From NCBI GenBank assembly GCA_025266875.1, contig JALLLT010000072.1, positions 90,001 to 115,544 of the forward strand: 25,544 nucleotides of DNA. Reading direction: 5' to 3'. The stretch's first letter is position 1, and the number at the start of each line of letters is the position of its first letter. The stretch comes from Fennellomyces sp. T-0311 (taxonomy: Eukaryota; Mucoromycota; Mucoromycetes; Mucorales; Lichtheimiaceae). The position numbers and the translations under genes are program-made. The notes beneath the pieces were generated by a model. It had not been told where the DNA came from. It ran no database searches and saw only the letters and a program-made list of their open reading frames with translations. Below, one piece after another: positions 17,553 to 25,544 of the stretch.

Positions 17553-17608
17553 TATATAACACAGCCGAAGGCGTAGCCTGAAGGCTTCATGTTATTATTC
17601 GAGGCCGT

Positions 17609-17702
17609 CACTGAACCAGATTGTGTGTTCTCATTTTTTCTTTATTTGGTCGAAATCCAAAGAAATAAATTGTGAAGCTAATGTATACAAATACGATATC
17701 AT
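17609..17702 (+). repeat. DIRS element 2 left inverted terminal repeat (shared core)
   Basis: 94 bp starting CACTGAACCAGATTGTGTG. It matches the reverse complement of 21491-21584 at 92 of 94 positions. The left tip is 17553-17608. Confidence 0.92.
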
Positions 17703-17746
17703 ATAATAGTGACTGGAAGTGAATATAATGGGCGGGTGGGAAGGGC

Positions 17747-17853
17747 CAATCTGGTTCAGTGACGGCCTCGAATAATAACATGAAGCCTTCAGGCTACGCC
17801 TTCGGCTGTGTTATATATTATTCGTCGGCTGGAGTCACTGAACCAGATTGTGT
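17747..17853 (+). repeat. DIRS element 2 internal complementary region
   Basis: 17747-17817 complements the left end 17553-17623, and 17816-17853 complements the right end 21567-21604 (two mismatches). The two blocks meet at TA, next to the circle-junction triplet. Confidence 0.9.
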
Positions 17854-18999
17854 ATCCAGAGTAACATCCGGCGATTCCAAAGGTAGAGCCATCATGGTGA
17901 AATTTGTAGCTGTATCCCGTGAAACGCGATAAAACGTGTCAAAGTCTGACGACGAGGCCCAAGAGCCATGGACTAAGACGTCGTCCAGCGAAGCACCTCC
18001 GAGTACTGCTGCTGCGGCACCAAGTGCACGTGCTTTGGGCATGGTGGTACCGGGTGGCCGCAGAATCATGGCAAGTATATACTTGATATGGTTGCTTATG
18101 CATTCAGACCCGACTGGGACGTGATTGTTGTGGACTGCTCGAATGAGGTTGTGTACTGTTGAACGAGAGCCGCCTTGAGCGGGGTATCGGCGAACGCAAG
18201 GCTGCTGGCAGAAAGGAGCCTTGTATGGCTCATAAGTGGTTACTGGGCACAAGTAGGTAACTTGGTGTCGTCGAACGTGGATGACTTTCTTGATGCGTTG
18301 ACTGCTGCGTTTTTCTTTTGGTCGTACCACAACCAGTCGTAGTTGTGTGGAAGTCACCTCACTGTGTGCATCATCAACGCGTTCGATGTCTGAAGGACGC
18401 AAAAATCTGGTGATGGCCAGAAGAAAACAGAGCTTGCATGTCAGATCAATTGGTCGCATGTTGTCATTAGAGCCCAAATCATGGATATGTTGAATGGCGG
18501 GTTGAATGTCATAGGCTGGTCGACTAAATGAATAAGTTGTTTGATCATTGAGTGCAATAAAGAAGTCTCGATATGTGCGACTGTTGGTGATGATGCTGGG
18601 GTCGGCATATAGATCGAGGATTGCCAATCAGTAGTTTTGGCATGTGCCGGTGGACCAGTGTAAATGAACTCGGCCATATGCCAAATAGTCGATGAGGTGA
18701 ACAGGGTTCGGTGTCAAAGGATCCACCTGATGTCTTGCTGCCCACGAAACATATGCTTGTTGGATTCGTTGATATTGCTTGTTACGGCGATTCCCTTGCT
18801 CGGAATTGAGAAGAATGGTCGTGGCATTTGAGTCCAGTCCATCTAGTGTCAGACGGCGCCGTTTATGTGCCACGCGATCAAACGCCAATGGTTGTTTTTC
18901 TTGAGGGGGCTCTGGAGATGGCCAGGAGCCGCGAGCACGGCGGACAACGGTACATGATAGGGTTTGCGGACACTGAGCTGTTGTAACATCGGAAACCAA
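17818..18999 (-). pseudogene. DIRS element 2 tyrosine recombinase
   Basis: Homologous to the recombinase of element 1. The core-binding domain begins around RRRLTLDGL and runs to CQNY, where a TGA (18630-18628) is followed directly by LAILDLYADPS. Element 1 has NYRSAILD here, so CGA TCG has become TGA TTG, two C-to-T changes at CpG. The catalytic domain has the R-box FLRPSDIERV, KARALGAAAAV, VHGSWAS and DTFYRVSRDT, keeping Arg, second His and Tyr; as in element 1 the first His of HxxR is absent. It ends at 17818, next to the ICR. Apart from the single TGA the frame is intact. The exact start is not determined. Confidence 0.83.
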
Positions 19000-20405
19000 A
19001 TCGCGCTTGGCCAGTGTGGTGTAATGATTGTTGCACGGACTTGCTCATGCTGCACTTTCTGAATGACTCGTTGAATCAAGTTCCATGGAGGACATATGTA
19101 CACCGGGCTCCACAGTTTCCACGAATGATACATGGCGTTGACTGCCATCGCTTGGGGATCCTACTGCCAGCTCATGAAGTGACTGAGTTTCATATTCTGA
19201 CTGGTGGCGAAGCAGTCGAGTAGGTGTGGTCCCCATGCTTGGTTGAGCTTCTGAAAAAACTTTGGTGCAATGCTCCATTCCAGCTGTTGGTGAAGCTGGC
19301 GCGACGGATGGTCTGCTGGGTTGAGTGACGATGGGATGTACATAAGCTGTAAGCGTGTGTTGGTCTTGAGGCATTCCTCCCAAATGCTGACCGCCAACTG
19401 CATTAACAAGGGTGCCCGAGTCCCCCCGAACTTGTTGACATACACAATAGTTGTGGTGTTGTCGCAGAACAAGTGAAGTACCTTCCCTTGTAATGCTGGA
19501 TGACGAATGGCATGACGTATTGCAAGGAGTTTCTTGTAGTTGATATGCCGATTCTTCTGTGAGCTTGTCCACCGACCTGAAACGGTCATGTTGTTGAACA
19601 CGAGGCCCCAGGCATCATTGGAGGAATCCGTGTACACCTCTACTTGTGGTGTGGCTGGAAGGAAACTCTGGCCATTCCACGTTTACAAGTGAGTTATCCA
19701 CCAACTGAGCTCTTTCTGTGCTGCGGGGGATATGGTAACTTGACTGTCCCATGTCAGTCCCTTGGCCAACAGATGGTTTTTCCAGGACAGTAGCTGACGG
19801 GTGTACATGCGAGCTGGTAGCACCGCGACCGAAACTGCTTGGGCCTTCCTGATGAACGATGAGAGACGGCGAATGGTCGTGGTCGAGAGATTTCGAAGTT
19901 TGTGAGCTTCGCGTCATAGATCGCGCAGCTTGGATGGTAGGACAGACAAACACATAGTCTGAGTGTTGATGGTAAAGCCCAAGTGTTGGATTTCCTCTTC
20001 TGTGTGGCGAAGGGCTTGTGCGCGTGTCAGAGTGACAAATATACAATCGTCCAAATAGGTCGAAATGCATATCCCTCTTGACCTGGCCCAAGCAGTAACC
20101 GGTCTCAGAATCTTTGAGAAGACTATTGAGCTGAGGCTGAGCCCGAAGCTCAAGCATCGCCACTGGAGAACTTGGCCTTGCCAGTAGAACTGTAGGTACT
20201 TGCAGCTTGATTTGTGTTTCATGTTTCCATCTTGAATGGGATCTTTGGGATGAATCAATTCAATAGTTGAAGATTGAGGACGGGGTGCCACTCCCCGGTC
20301 TTCTTTGGGATCAAAAAGAGATGTGAACGAAAACCTGGAACTGGTGGTGTGACTTCGATAGTGCGTTTCGCGAAAAGTGAGTGAATTTCTTTGTCAATAG
20401 CCATT
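18849..20405 (-). pseudogene. DIRS element 2 reverse transcriptase-RNase H remnant
   Basis: Frames can be followed against element 1. It begins around IDKEIHSLFAKRTIE and HLFLIPKKTGEWHPVLNL. A TGA stands in the LNQF equivalent. About 35 codons after KMET are deleted, removing RT motif A (SIDLEDAF in element 1). SFGLSLSSIVFSKILRPV and the YLDD motif C remain, then a second deletion of about 20 codons. RNase H keeps YTDSSNDAWG and DNTTTIVYVNKFGG. A TAG replaces Trp in SWQ*DPQA (about 19161-19163). The C-terminal tail ITPHWPSAIWFP is longer than in element 1 and ends at 18849. It cannot encode active RT. Confidence 0.85.
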
Positions 20406-20799
20406 TGGGCTGCTGTTGACTGAGGGAGGGGCTGATATCAGTTTGAAGGCGGACGAATAGGGGGAAGAGACTTGAAAGGTATTGAATAGCCGTTTTTTAC
20501 AACGTTGAGCACCCATGACGAGTTGCAAAAACTTCTTCAAGAGTGAAAGAAACGCTGTAAGTGACCCTCTACTGATTGTTGTTGACGACTGGCCTCCTTC
20601 TGTTGACATTTCGTCCGTGCGTACGAAAACCCGATTGGTCTCGCTGGCTGTTTTGTTGGTGGTCAGCGGTGCGAGTGTGTTGATGTGGCATCTCAGCTGA
20701 CTGATGTTGACGTGTTTCATGTGTCTGAACGTTTGTTTGGCGGTGAGTTGTATGGCGTCAGCGAGTTGCTTGGTGAAGCGCTTGTGAAAGTTGTGTTTG

Positions 20800-21441
20800 T
20801 TACAAAACCTGAGCTGCATCCAATAGAGGAGGGTTTGGAAGTTGAGAAGTGGCACTGATGGGGGCCGTCGCGAGACCCACGTCACGACAAACAATGTCGC
20901 TGCGAGTTTGGGTGATGGCAGATGCTGCATCAGCCAGTAAAGCATGAAATGTGTTTGCGAATCGTAGTGCTGTGCGAGATGAAACTTGATTTGAGTGTAC
21001 CACATCATGGACAAACAAATCAATAGGTCTGGTGATGCCTGACAGACAGTATTGGAGGGCGCGTAGTTGGCGATCCACTTGTTTGGTGCGTTCGCTGACA
21101 TCAATGTTGTTGAGCGGTGGGGGCTGATATTGTCGTGCTGTATTACGGGGACACTCATGAAGGAAAGAGCGATGAGTATCATCATCCATAACAGAGCAAA
21201 AAAAATCAGTCCCCATGCTTGGCAGAGCTTCCAAGAATTCGGGGTACGGTGACAGCATAGTTGTTGGTGTTTGTTCGGTGAGGAAAGGGTCTTCCTCCCT
21301 GGAGCCCATCGCTTCTCCTTCTGTTGCCGTCGGTTGAGTGTCGGATGCTGGCTGACGTTCCAACGTAGCAACACGTTGTGCAATTTCTTGGAGTAAGTTC
21401 TGGAAGTCAAACACGTTTGGGTGCGGCTCATGATGGTCCAT
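20800..21441 (-). pseudogene. DIRS element 2 Gag-like protein, truncated
   Basis: Start at ATG 21441 (MDHHEPHPN), where similarity to element 1 Gag sets in; an upstream in-frame ATG at 21570 would read through the ITR. Shared segments: YPEFLEALPSM, CPRNTARQY, LSGITRPIDLFVHDVV. It stops at TAA 20800 after LLDAAQVL, about 80 residues short of the element 1 protein; the following DNA is still Gag-like but with further stops. Confidence 0.78.
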
Positions 21442-21490
21442 GATTAAATTTTGGACTTCGACGGATGTTGTTCCAGAAGCGAAAGAAAAA

Positions 21491-21584
21491 ATGATATCAT
21501 ATTTGTATACATTAGCTTTACAATTTATTTCTTTGGATTTCGACCAAATAAAGAAAAAATGAGAACACACAATCTGGTTCAGTG
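21491..21584 (-). repeat. DIRS element 2 right inverted terminal repeat (shared core)
   Basis: Reverse complement of 17609-17702; both mismatches are transitions. The right tip is 21585-21604. Confidence 0.92.
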
Positions 21585-21604
21585 GCTCCAGCTGACGAAT
21601 AATA

Positions 21605-21702
21605 AGGCGTTTGCTGTTAGCTACCGAGATTCACCGCATTTCATCGACCCTAACTGCTTTTAGAGAGATGACAATAAATCGGTTAAAGTGGTGGATTTTG
21701 CG
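21605..21702 (+). other. CACTA right-hand segment between DIRS element 2 and hAT
   Basis: Starts with the last open codons of a probable transposase end (FAVSYRDSPHFIDPNCF, stop 21661-21663), followed by a subterminal GGTTAAAGTGGT motif and the left hAT target duplication ATTTTGCG (21695-21702). Confidence 0.5.
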
Positions 21703-22691
21703 TAGGCTTCTCCAATATACCCGAATACTCGTACCCGACTCGATACTCGACTCGTTGTGTTTTCAAGTTTTTTTGAAATACCCGACTCGACTCGGCCAGT
21801 TATATGTACAAGATAATATATATTGGTGGATGTATCCGGGATATATAGCAATGGAAAGTAATGTATAGCTGCACTTGATAATTAAGCTTTATTTACAGAG
21901 TGGCTACTAAAGGCGTGTGTCAGTGTCATTCATGAATAAGCTTAATGATATGCAAATGAAGTTGGTTATAAAATAAGCTAGAAAATGATTTTTGTGCCAA
22001 ACCATACTTCTATTACCTGCTACCTCCATTCATTTCCCGTTGGCAATTGTCATCGTCATGATATGTGCCACTTACAACAACAACAATAGTAAAACAATAT
22101 TTGTGATATCCAAGGTACTAGCTAGTCGGCACTACCGGATAAACGTATGATGGTACCTGAATAATACATTGACAGCCTTATGGCATGGCTAGATCTTCCA
22201 AGAAGTCTAGAAACATCGCTGTGTCAGCTATACGATATGGCATCCTCCCGACCACGGCTATTTGATTATGAGCTTTATTGCGAGCAATATAAATAGAGAG
22301 AACCGTTAACATAATAAAGACATATTCAATTCTCACGGAATTTACTGTTTTTCTCGATCCATTCTCTCTCACCATAATATTGAAGATTGTGTCTTTTTCA
22401 CATGCCTCCAATTCAGTGTTTGCCTCTTATTGATATCTGTTTCAAGCCAATGTAGATCCATTTTATACCAGTATAATTATTTTTATGCTTGACATTGTCA
22501 CATTGAGCTCAATTTCTGTGATCTTTGCTACTTTTACGCTGATTGCACCTAAGCCATTGTATCATTTTCGAGTCGGGTTTCGAGTACGAGTTTTCGAGTT
22601 TTTCAGGTATTTGACGAGTACGAGTCAACTTTTTTCGGGTCGGGTACGAGTCAGTAGATACCCGACTCGAAAACCTGAATGGAGAACCCTA
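21703..22691. mobile_element. Non-autonomous hAT transposon (989 bp)
   Basis: Terminal repeats TAGGCTTCTCC (21703-21713) and the inverse of TAGGGTTCTCC (22681-22691), flanked by a perfect 8-bp duplication ATTTTGCG (21695-21702 and 22692-22699), diagnostic of hAT insertion. Both ends are packed with CGAGTC/GACTCG and TACCCG motifs in both orientations (21718-21795, 22568-22672), probable transposase binding sites. The interior has no recognisable coding; a 77-codon minus frame at 22178-22411 has no known similarity that I can see. Confidence 0.88.
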
Positions 22692-22699
22692 ATTTTGCG

Positions 22700-22846
22700 G
22701 TTATGCACTTGACCGTTTTTTAACCACTTTGAACCACTTTTGACAAATCATTCTGTCACCGCTTGAATCAGTGAAAATCGGTTATTTCGAAAAAATATAA
22801 CCACTTTATTAACTGCTTTCCACCTAATTTCACAAAACTGTAACCG
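22700..22846. repeat. CACTA right subterminal repeats
   Basis: TTTTTAACCACTTTGAACCAC, TAACCACTTT and TAACCG variants recur up to the terminal repeat, mirroring the left subterminal region. Confidence 0.7.
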
Positions 22847-22861
22847 AAATTTTTTGCAGTG
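22847..22861 (-). repeat. CACTA right terminal inverted repeat
   Basis: Exact complement of the left terminal repeat, followed by ATA (22862-22864). Confidence 0.92.
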
Positions 22862-24485
22862 ATATTGATATTTTTATTTCCCCCTACTTTAGAAAATATC
22901 TCATCCATCACCACAAGAGGATATTTAAATCTGAAAATGTAAGTATATAGTGTACATATATGTAGTAGTGTGTAATTAGAATGTGTTTTTCTACTGATGC
23001 TACTTAACTTTATCAGCACAATACCTTTCCCCAGAACTAACGATGTTTGCAAACTTTTGCAGCACTGCATGTCGAGCACATAGGCTGCCAAGAACACCAT
23101 TGATCGCAAAATGCGATTGAGCCAAAGATGTGCGCTTTGGATCAGCATTTTTAAATGCTTCACAATAATCGTCATTATCATCTGCAGTGTATTCCTATTA
23201 CGAAGTGCATGTGTTAAGGTAAAATATATGGGAGTAAATATAATGTAAGCCTTACGTTGTTGTTAGCATATTTAGCAACTTTCTCGTCTGCTAAGAAGTA
23301 TCGCTTCACCATCGTCTGGACATGGTAAGCGCTTGGTTGCTCGCCGGTTTTCGTTTTCTTTAGGTCGAAATTGCCATCAATAGTGATAATAAGCCGATTA
23401 CCGGCACTGTCACTGATCTCGTCAGCCTAGCAAAAAATGAAAGGAAGCTTAATAGCTCGACGCAAACGAGCACAGATTCCAAACACATACTGACAGACAC
23501 GCAACGCAATCTTCTTCATTAAAATCGTATATGTTCTTCAAGTCAGTATCAACCATATTTTTTACCATCGGATAGGCATTATAAGCATCGGCAAAGGTTC
23601 TATGCATGGACGACGAGACCTAGAAAGCGACACAACATTCGCCAATCAATAACGCTATGTACAATAGATCTTATAAACAAGTAAGTACGACTCTTACATG
23701 TTTTCTCTGAAGAGAAGATACAAAATCGGTAAATCCTTCATAGGAAATGAAGCAAATGCCTTTCAATATATCAAATGCGCGCAACAACTCGATGTGGAAG
23801 GCAATTTTTGGGTTCGAGGGCGATCCTGGAAACATATGGTGCCGAAGAAGGGTGGCTACGGGTGTTTGTTTCTCATGATCGCAGAAGTGGAATTTTTGGC
23901 CTATGACGGTATCTTGTATTTTATAAATTGGTAAGTTTCTATTAACTGAACAAAACTATACGTAGGTAGCCGCTAACTTACTACAGAGGAAGACGCAAGT
24001 AATTTCGTTCAATGGCTCGGGATTTGCGCACTTACACATTACTTTTGCAGGAAATGGACCAGTTGCATTAAGTGCTAGTCCTGGCTCGGCAAAAACATCT
24101 GTAAACAGTGGATAGATTGCGTTGATCGCTCTGCTCCAATTATTGGCGATCTCCACCTTCTTCCTCATACGCTTTGCCTGACAGTTCTCCTCTTCGATTC
24201 TCTTCAACTCCTCTCGAGAAAAGCTATTGTCGCCTATTATATTTCGTCGAGGAAATATTGGTCCGTTTGATCTTCTGGAGGTTGACTACTACACTGAACA
24301 GATGCGGCTGCACTTGCTTCTTGCGTAGAAAGCCTACTAAACCCCCAGTCATGCTCCTCTCTAATCGCTGCTACTTTACGTTTGCCTTGCTTTCTGTGGC
24401 GATTTGGAGTCAGAATGATTGATTCGTAACTGTTGTCATTGTCTTCGTCTAGAACGTTTCGGTTGCTACGTGATCGCTTCGACAT
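22862..24485 (-). pseudogene. KDZ transposase, 5' exons
   Basis: Minus-strand exons by inspection: 24485-23982 (with an apparent 1-2 nt frameshift near 24250), 23912-23698, 23619-23491, 23426-23256, 23194-23025 and 22930-22862, separated by GT-AG introns of 61-94 nt. Hallmarks: a Cys-rich start (KCANPEPLNEITCVFLC), a MFPGSPSNPKIAF motif typical of the family N-terminus, CVACLS, the ITIDGNFDLKK segment (first catalytic Asp region), GVLGSLCARHAVLQKF, SSGERFKYPLVVMDEIF, and the last codons before the insertion (KNINI). The CACTA element follows at 22861; the exon continues at 12417. Exon phases all agree, which supports the splice choices. The true N-terminus is uncertain because of the frameshift. 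Confidence 0.83.
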
Positions 24486-24664
24486 TTTGTTAAATGTCTA
24501 ATTAATAATAAAGATAAATCGGAAAAGATGCAACGAGAACTCCAGGTCAAAAAAGTTCGCATTAATAGAACATGACCAGTGAGACATTTTAGCCGCTTGA
24601 AATAAAAATTTTCGTGTTCCTGACGCGTAACGCTTTCGTTTGATATCCATTTCACTTTGCAAAC
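24486..24664. promoter_or_regulatory. Intergenic region between divergent KDZ and DDE transposase genes
   Basis: 179 A/T-rich bases between the KDZ start codon (minus) and the DDE gene start (plus). No inverted repeat or target duplication was found that would mark an element boundary. Confidence 0.35.
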
Positions 24665-25544
24665 ATGTCGACAATCGATTTAACCCGCTCTCAAGCACCA
24701 ATTAAAAGAGATGAATGGATCTCCTTCATTCGAGTTTTTCGATATATGAAACAGTTACAAGAGGCTGGTGTCTACCCTCAGCGGTTTGACTTCTGTAAGC
24801 TGTTACGTGAAGTCCTTGGCGTTGGAGACAGCACGACACGATCTATCATCGCCTATTCCAATGGGGAGAAATCACTCGATGAATCCAAGCAAATCGGCCG
24901 ACCAAAGCAGGTACTTGATGAAGATTATGTCAACGTAATGTGTGATTTCACCAATACCAACTGCCAAAACGGTCAGCCTCTCACTGCAAGACGTATGCGT
25001 CAACACCTTATCGACAACGGCTATGACGCACCTGGTCTTACGGTCATGAAGAAGGACATGAAGAAGGCAGGATTACGATACGGAAAAGGAAATCGTCAAA
25101 ATATCTTGCATGATAGTGAGGAAGTGGTGGCCTATTGGCAGAAGTATATCGAGCGATGCCTCGCCAACCTAAACGATGATGAGTTGCCAACAAGGCCTGA
25201 GGTTTTCTTGGACGAGTCTTATTGCCATTTGGATCACCATGCCAAACAAACGTGGTTTGTTCCAGGTGAAGAACCTGTTAAGGAAGGAGGACGTAAACCA
25301 ATGCTGGTGATTTTTGGGGCGATTGTTGTACGTAAAGTACACCGCTATCACCTTGCTGCCGAGATTGTCGAGAAGAATGTGCTCATCTGGCCAGTGAATG
25401 GCACATGGCATATCCAATCCGCAGGCACGAAGCGTGGTCGTCCTGCAACAAGAAATACTGCGGAGAAGTGGGCTGACCTTTCAAAATGTGTCAAAGATGC
25501 GAAGGTTACGCCAGATTACCACGATTACCACAGCAATTTCAACG
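24665..25544 (+). CDS. IS630/Tc1-like DDE transposase (C-terminus cut by window edge)
   Basis: An open frame of 293 codons from ATG 24665 to the window end, without introns. The N-terminal region resembles paired helix-turn-helix modules (FCKLLREVLGVGDSTTRSII; GRPKQVLDEDYV; then QPLTARRMRQHLIDNGY). The catalytic domain starts with VFLDESYCHLDHHAKQTWF, whose Asp is the first of the DDE triad, followed by a PMLVIFGAI strand and a YHDYHSNFN segment near the edge. The second Asp and last acidic residue should lie just outside. No stop or frameshift is seen, so this gene may be intact. It is divergent from the KDZ gene, 179 bp away. Family assignment rests on motif layout; the subfamily is uncertain. 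Confidence 0.82.
   Translation, partial: MSTIDLTRSQAPIKRDEWISFIRVFRYMKQLQEAGVYPQRFDFCKLLREVLGVGDSTTRSIIAYSNGEKSLDESKQIGRPKQVLDEDYVNVMCDFTNTNCQNGQPLTARRMRQHLIDNGYDAPGLTVMKKDMKKAGLRYGKGNRQNILHDSEEVVAYWQKYIERCLANLNDDELPTRPEVFLDESYCHLDHHAKQTWFVPGEEPVKEGGRKPMLVIFGAIVVRKVHRYHLAAEIVEKNVLIWPVNGTWHIQSAGTKRGRPATRNTAEKWADLSKCVKDAKVTPDYHDYHSNFN

Larger units (their letters stand above)
17553..21604 (-). mobile_element. DIRS-like retrotransposon, element 2 (decayed)
   Basis: A 4052-bp element with the same minus-strand order as element 1 but clearly divergent in sequence: Gag, RT-RNase H, tyrosine recombinase, ICR, with matching inverted repeats. It sits in the decayed 3' part of the CACTA transposase. 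The left junction reads GTA and the right ATA at the expected integration triplet, compatible with recombination at imperfectly matched triplets. Coding regions carry stops and deletions, while repeats and ICR remain well preserved. Confidence 0.9.
12421..22861 (+). mobile_element. CACTA (CMC, TNP2-type) DNA transposon
   Basis: The ends are CACTGCAAAAAATTT (12421-12435) and its exact complement (22847-22861), flanked by a 3-bp ATA duplication (12418-12420 and 22862-22864), as is standard for CACTA elements. Removing it with one ATA joins the KDZ exon in frame. It carries subterminal AACCG-type repeats, a plus-strand TNP2-like transposase gene and a divergent minus-strand gene. DIRS element 2 and a hAT element are inserted in its right half; without them it is about 5.4 kb. 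Confidence 0.93.
11434..24490 (-). mobile_element. KDZ (Kyakuja-Dileera-Zisupton) DNA transposon, host of the nested insertions
   Basis: Defined by its multi-exon transposase gene on the minus strand (24485 to 11458), split by the CACTA element. The true ends were not found: the left end should lie in 4246-4407 (beyond pogo), the right end between 24486 and the DDE gene at 24665 or further right. The coordinates given are therefore minimal. No terminal inverted repeat or target duplication could be assigned by eye. Confidence 0.75.

Noticed and set aside
20394..21431. 345-codon minus-strand ORF
   Set aside because: It overlaps the conserved Gag frame of DIRS element 2 in another frame and lacks its motifs.
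23698..23934. Plus-strand ORF of 78 codons
   Set aside because: Antisense to the KDZ exon carrying the MFPGSPSNPKIAF motif.
1..25544. tRNA, rRNA or structured ncRNA genes
   Set aside because: No cloverleaf with tRNA A/B boxes and no rRNA-like sequence was noticed on either strand by eye; a covariance-model scan was not possible.

Overview
The window reads as a transposon graveyard from a eukaryote, most likely an early-diverging (Mucoromycota-like) fungus. The transposase genes carry many short GT-AG introns of about 50-95 nt, the intergenic DNA is AT-rich, and the mix of superfamilies (LINE, DIRS, KDZ, CACTA/TNP2, pogo, hAT, IS630/Tc1-like DDE) fits such genomes. The organism call is an inference. 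No ordinary host gene was found; essentially all coding sequence belongs to mobile elements.

Layout. Positions 1 to about 4300 hold a minus-strand LINE with ORF1 and an intact endonuclease-reverse transcriptase ORF2 that runs off the left edge. From about 4400 to 24490 lies a set of nested insertions built into a KDZ-type DNA transposon, whose multi-exon transposase gene runs on the minus strand (24485 to 11458). Just past the 3' end of that gene sits a pogo/Tigger-like element (4408-11433, TA target duplication). Its transposase exon was split by a solo LTR (5971-10663, 5-bp duplication CTCAG), and the LTR was split by a DIRS-like tyrosine-recombinase retrotransposon (6349-10511). In another exon of the KDZ gene sits a CACTA/TNP2 element (12421-22861, ATA duplication), which contains a second, decayed DIRS-like element (17553-21604) and a non-autonomous hAT element (21703-22691, 8-bp duplication). 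At the right edge an IS630/Tc1-like DDE transposase gene starts at 24665 on the plus strand and runs out of the window.

The insertion boundaries are well supported. Removing the CACTA element plus one TSD copy restores the KDZ reading frame, and removing the solo LTR plus one TSD copy restores the pogo reading frame. Relative ages follow: KDZ is oldest, then pogo and CACTA, then the LTR, then the DIRS elements and hAT.

Expression features of special interest are: a TAATG stop-start overlap linking LINE ORF1 and ORF2; a canonical X XXY YYZ slippery heptamer (GGGAAAA) joining Gag and RT in DIRS element 1; a perfect palindrome holding two tandem stop codons in its recombinase; a pogo intron flanked by a short tandem duplication that suggests intron birth; and an unrecognised second gene divergent from the CACTA transposase.
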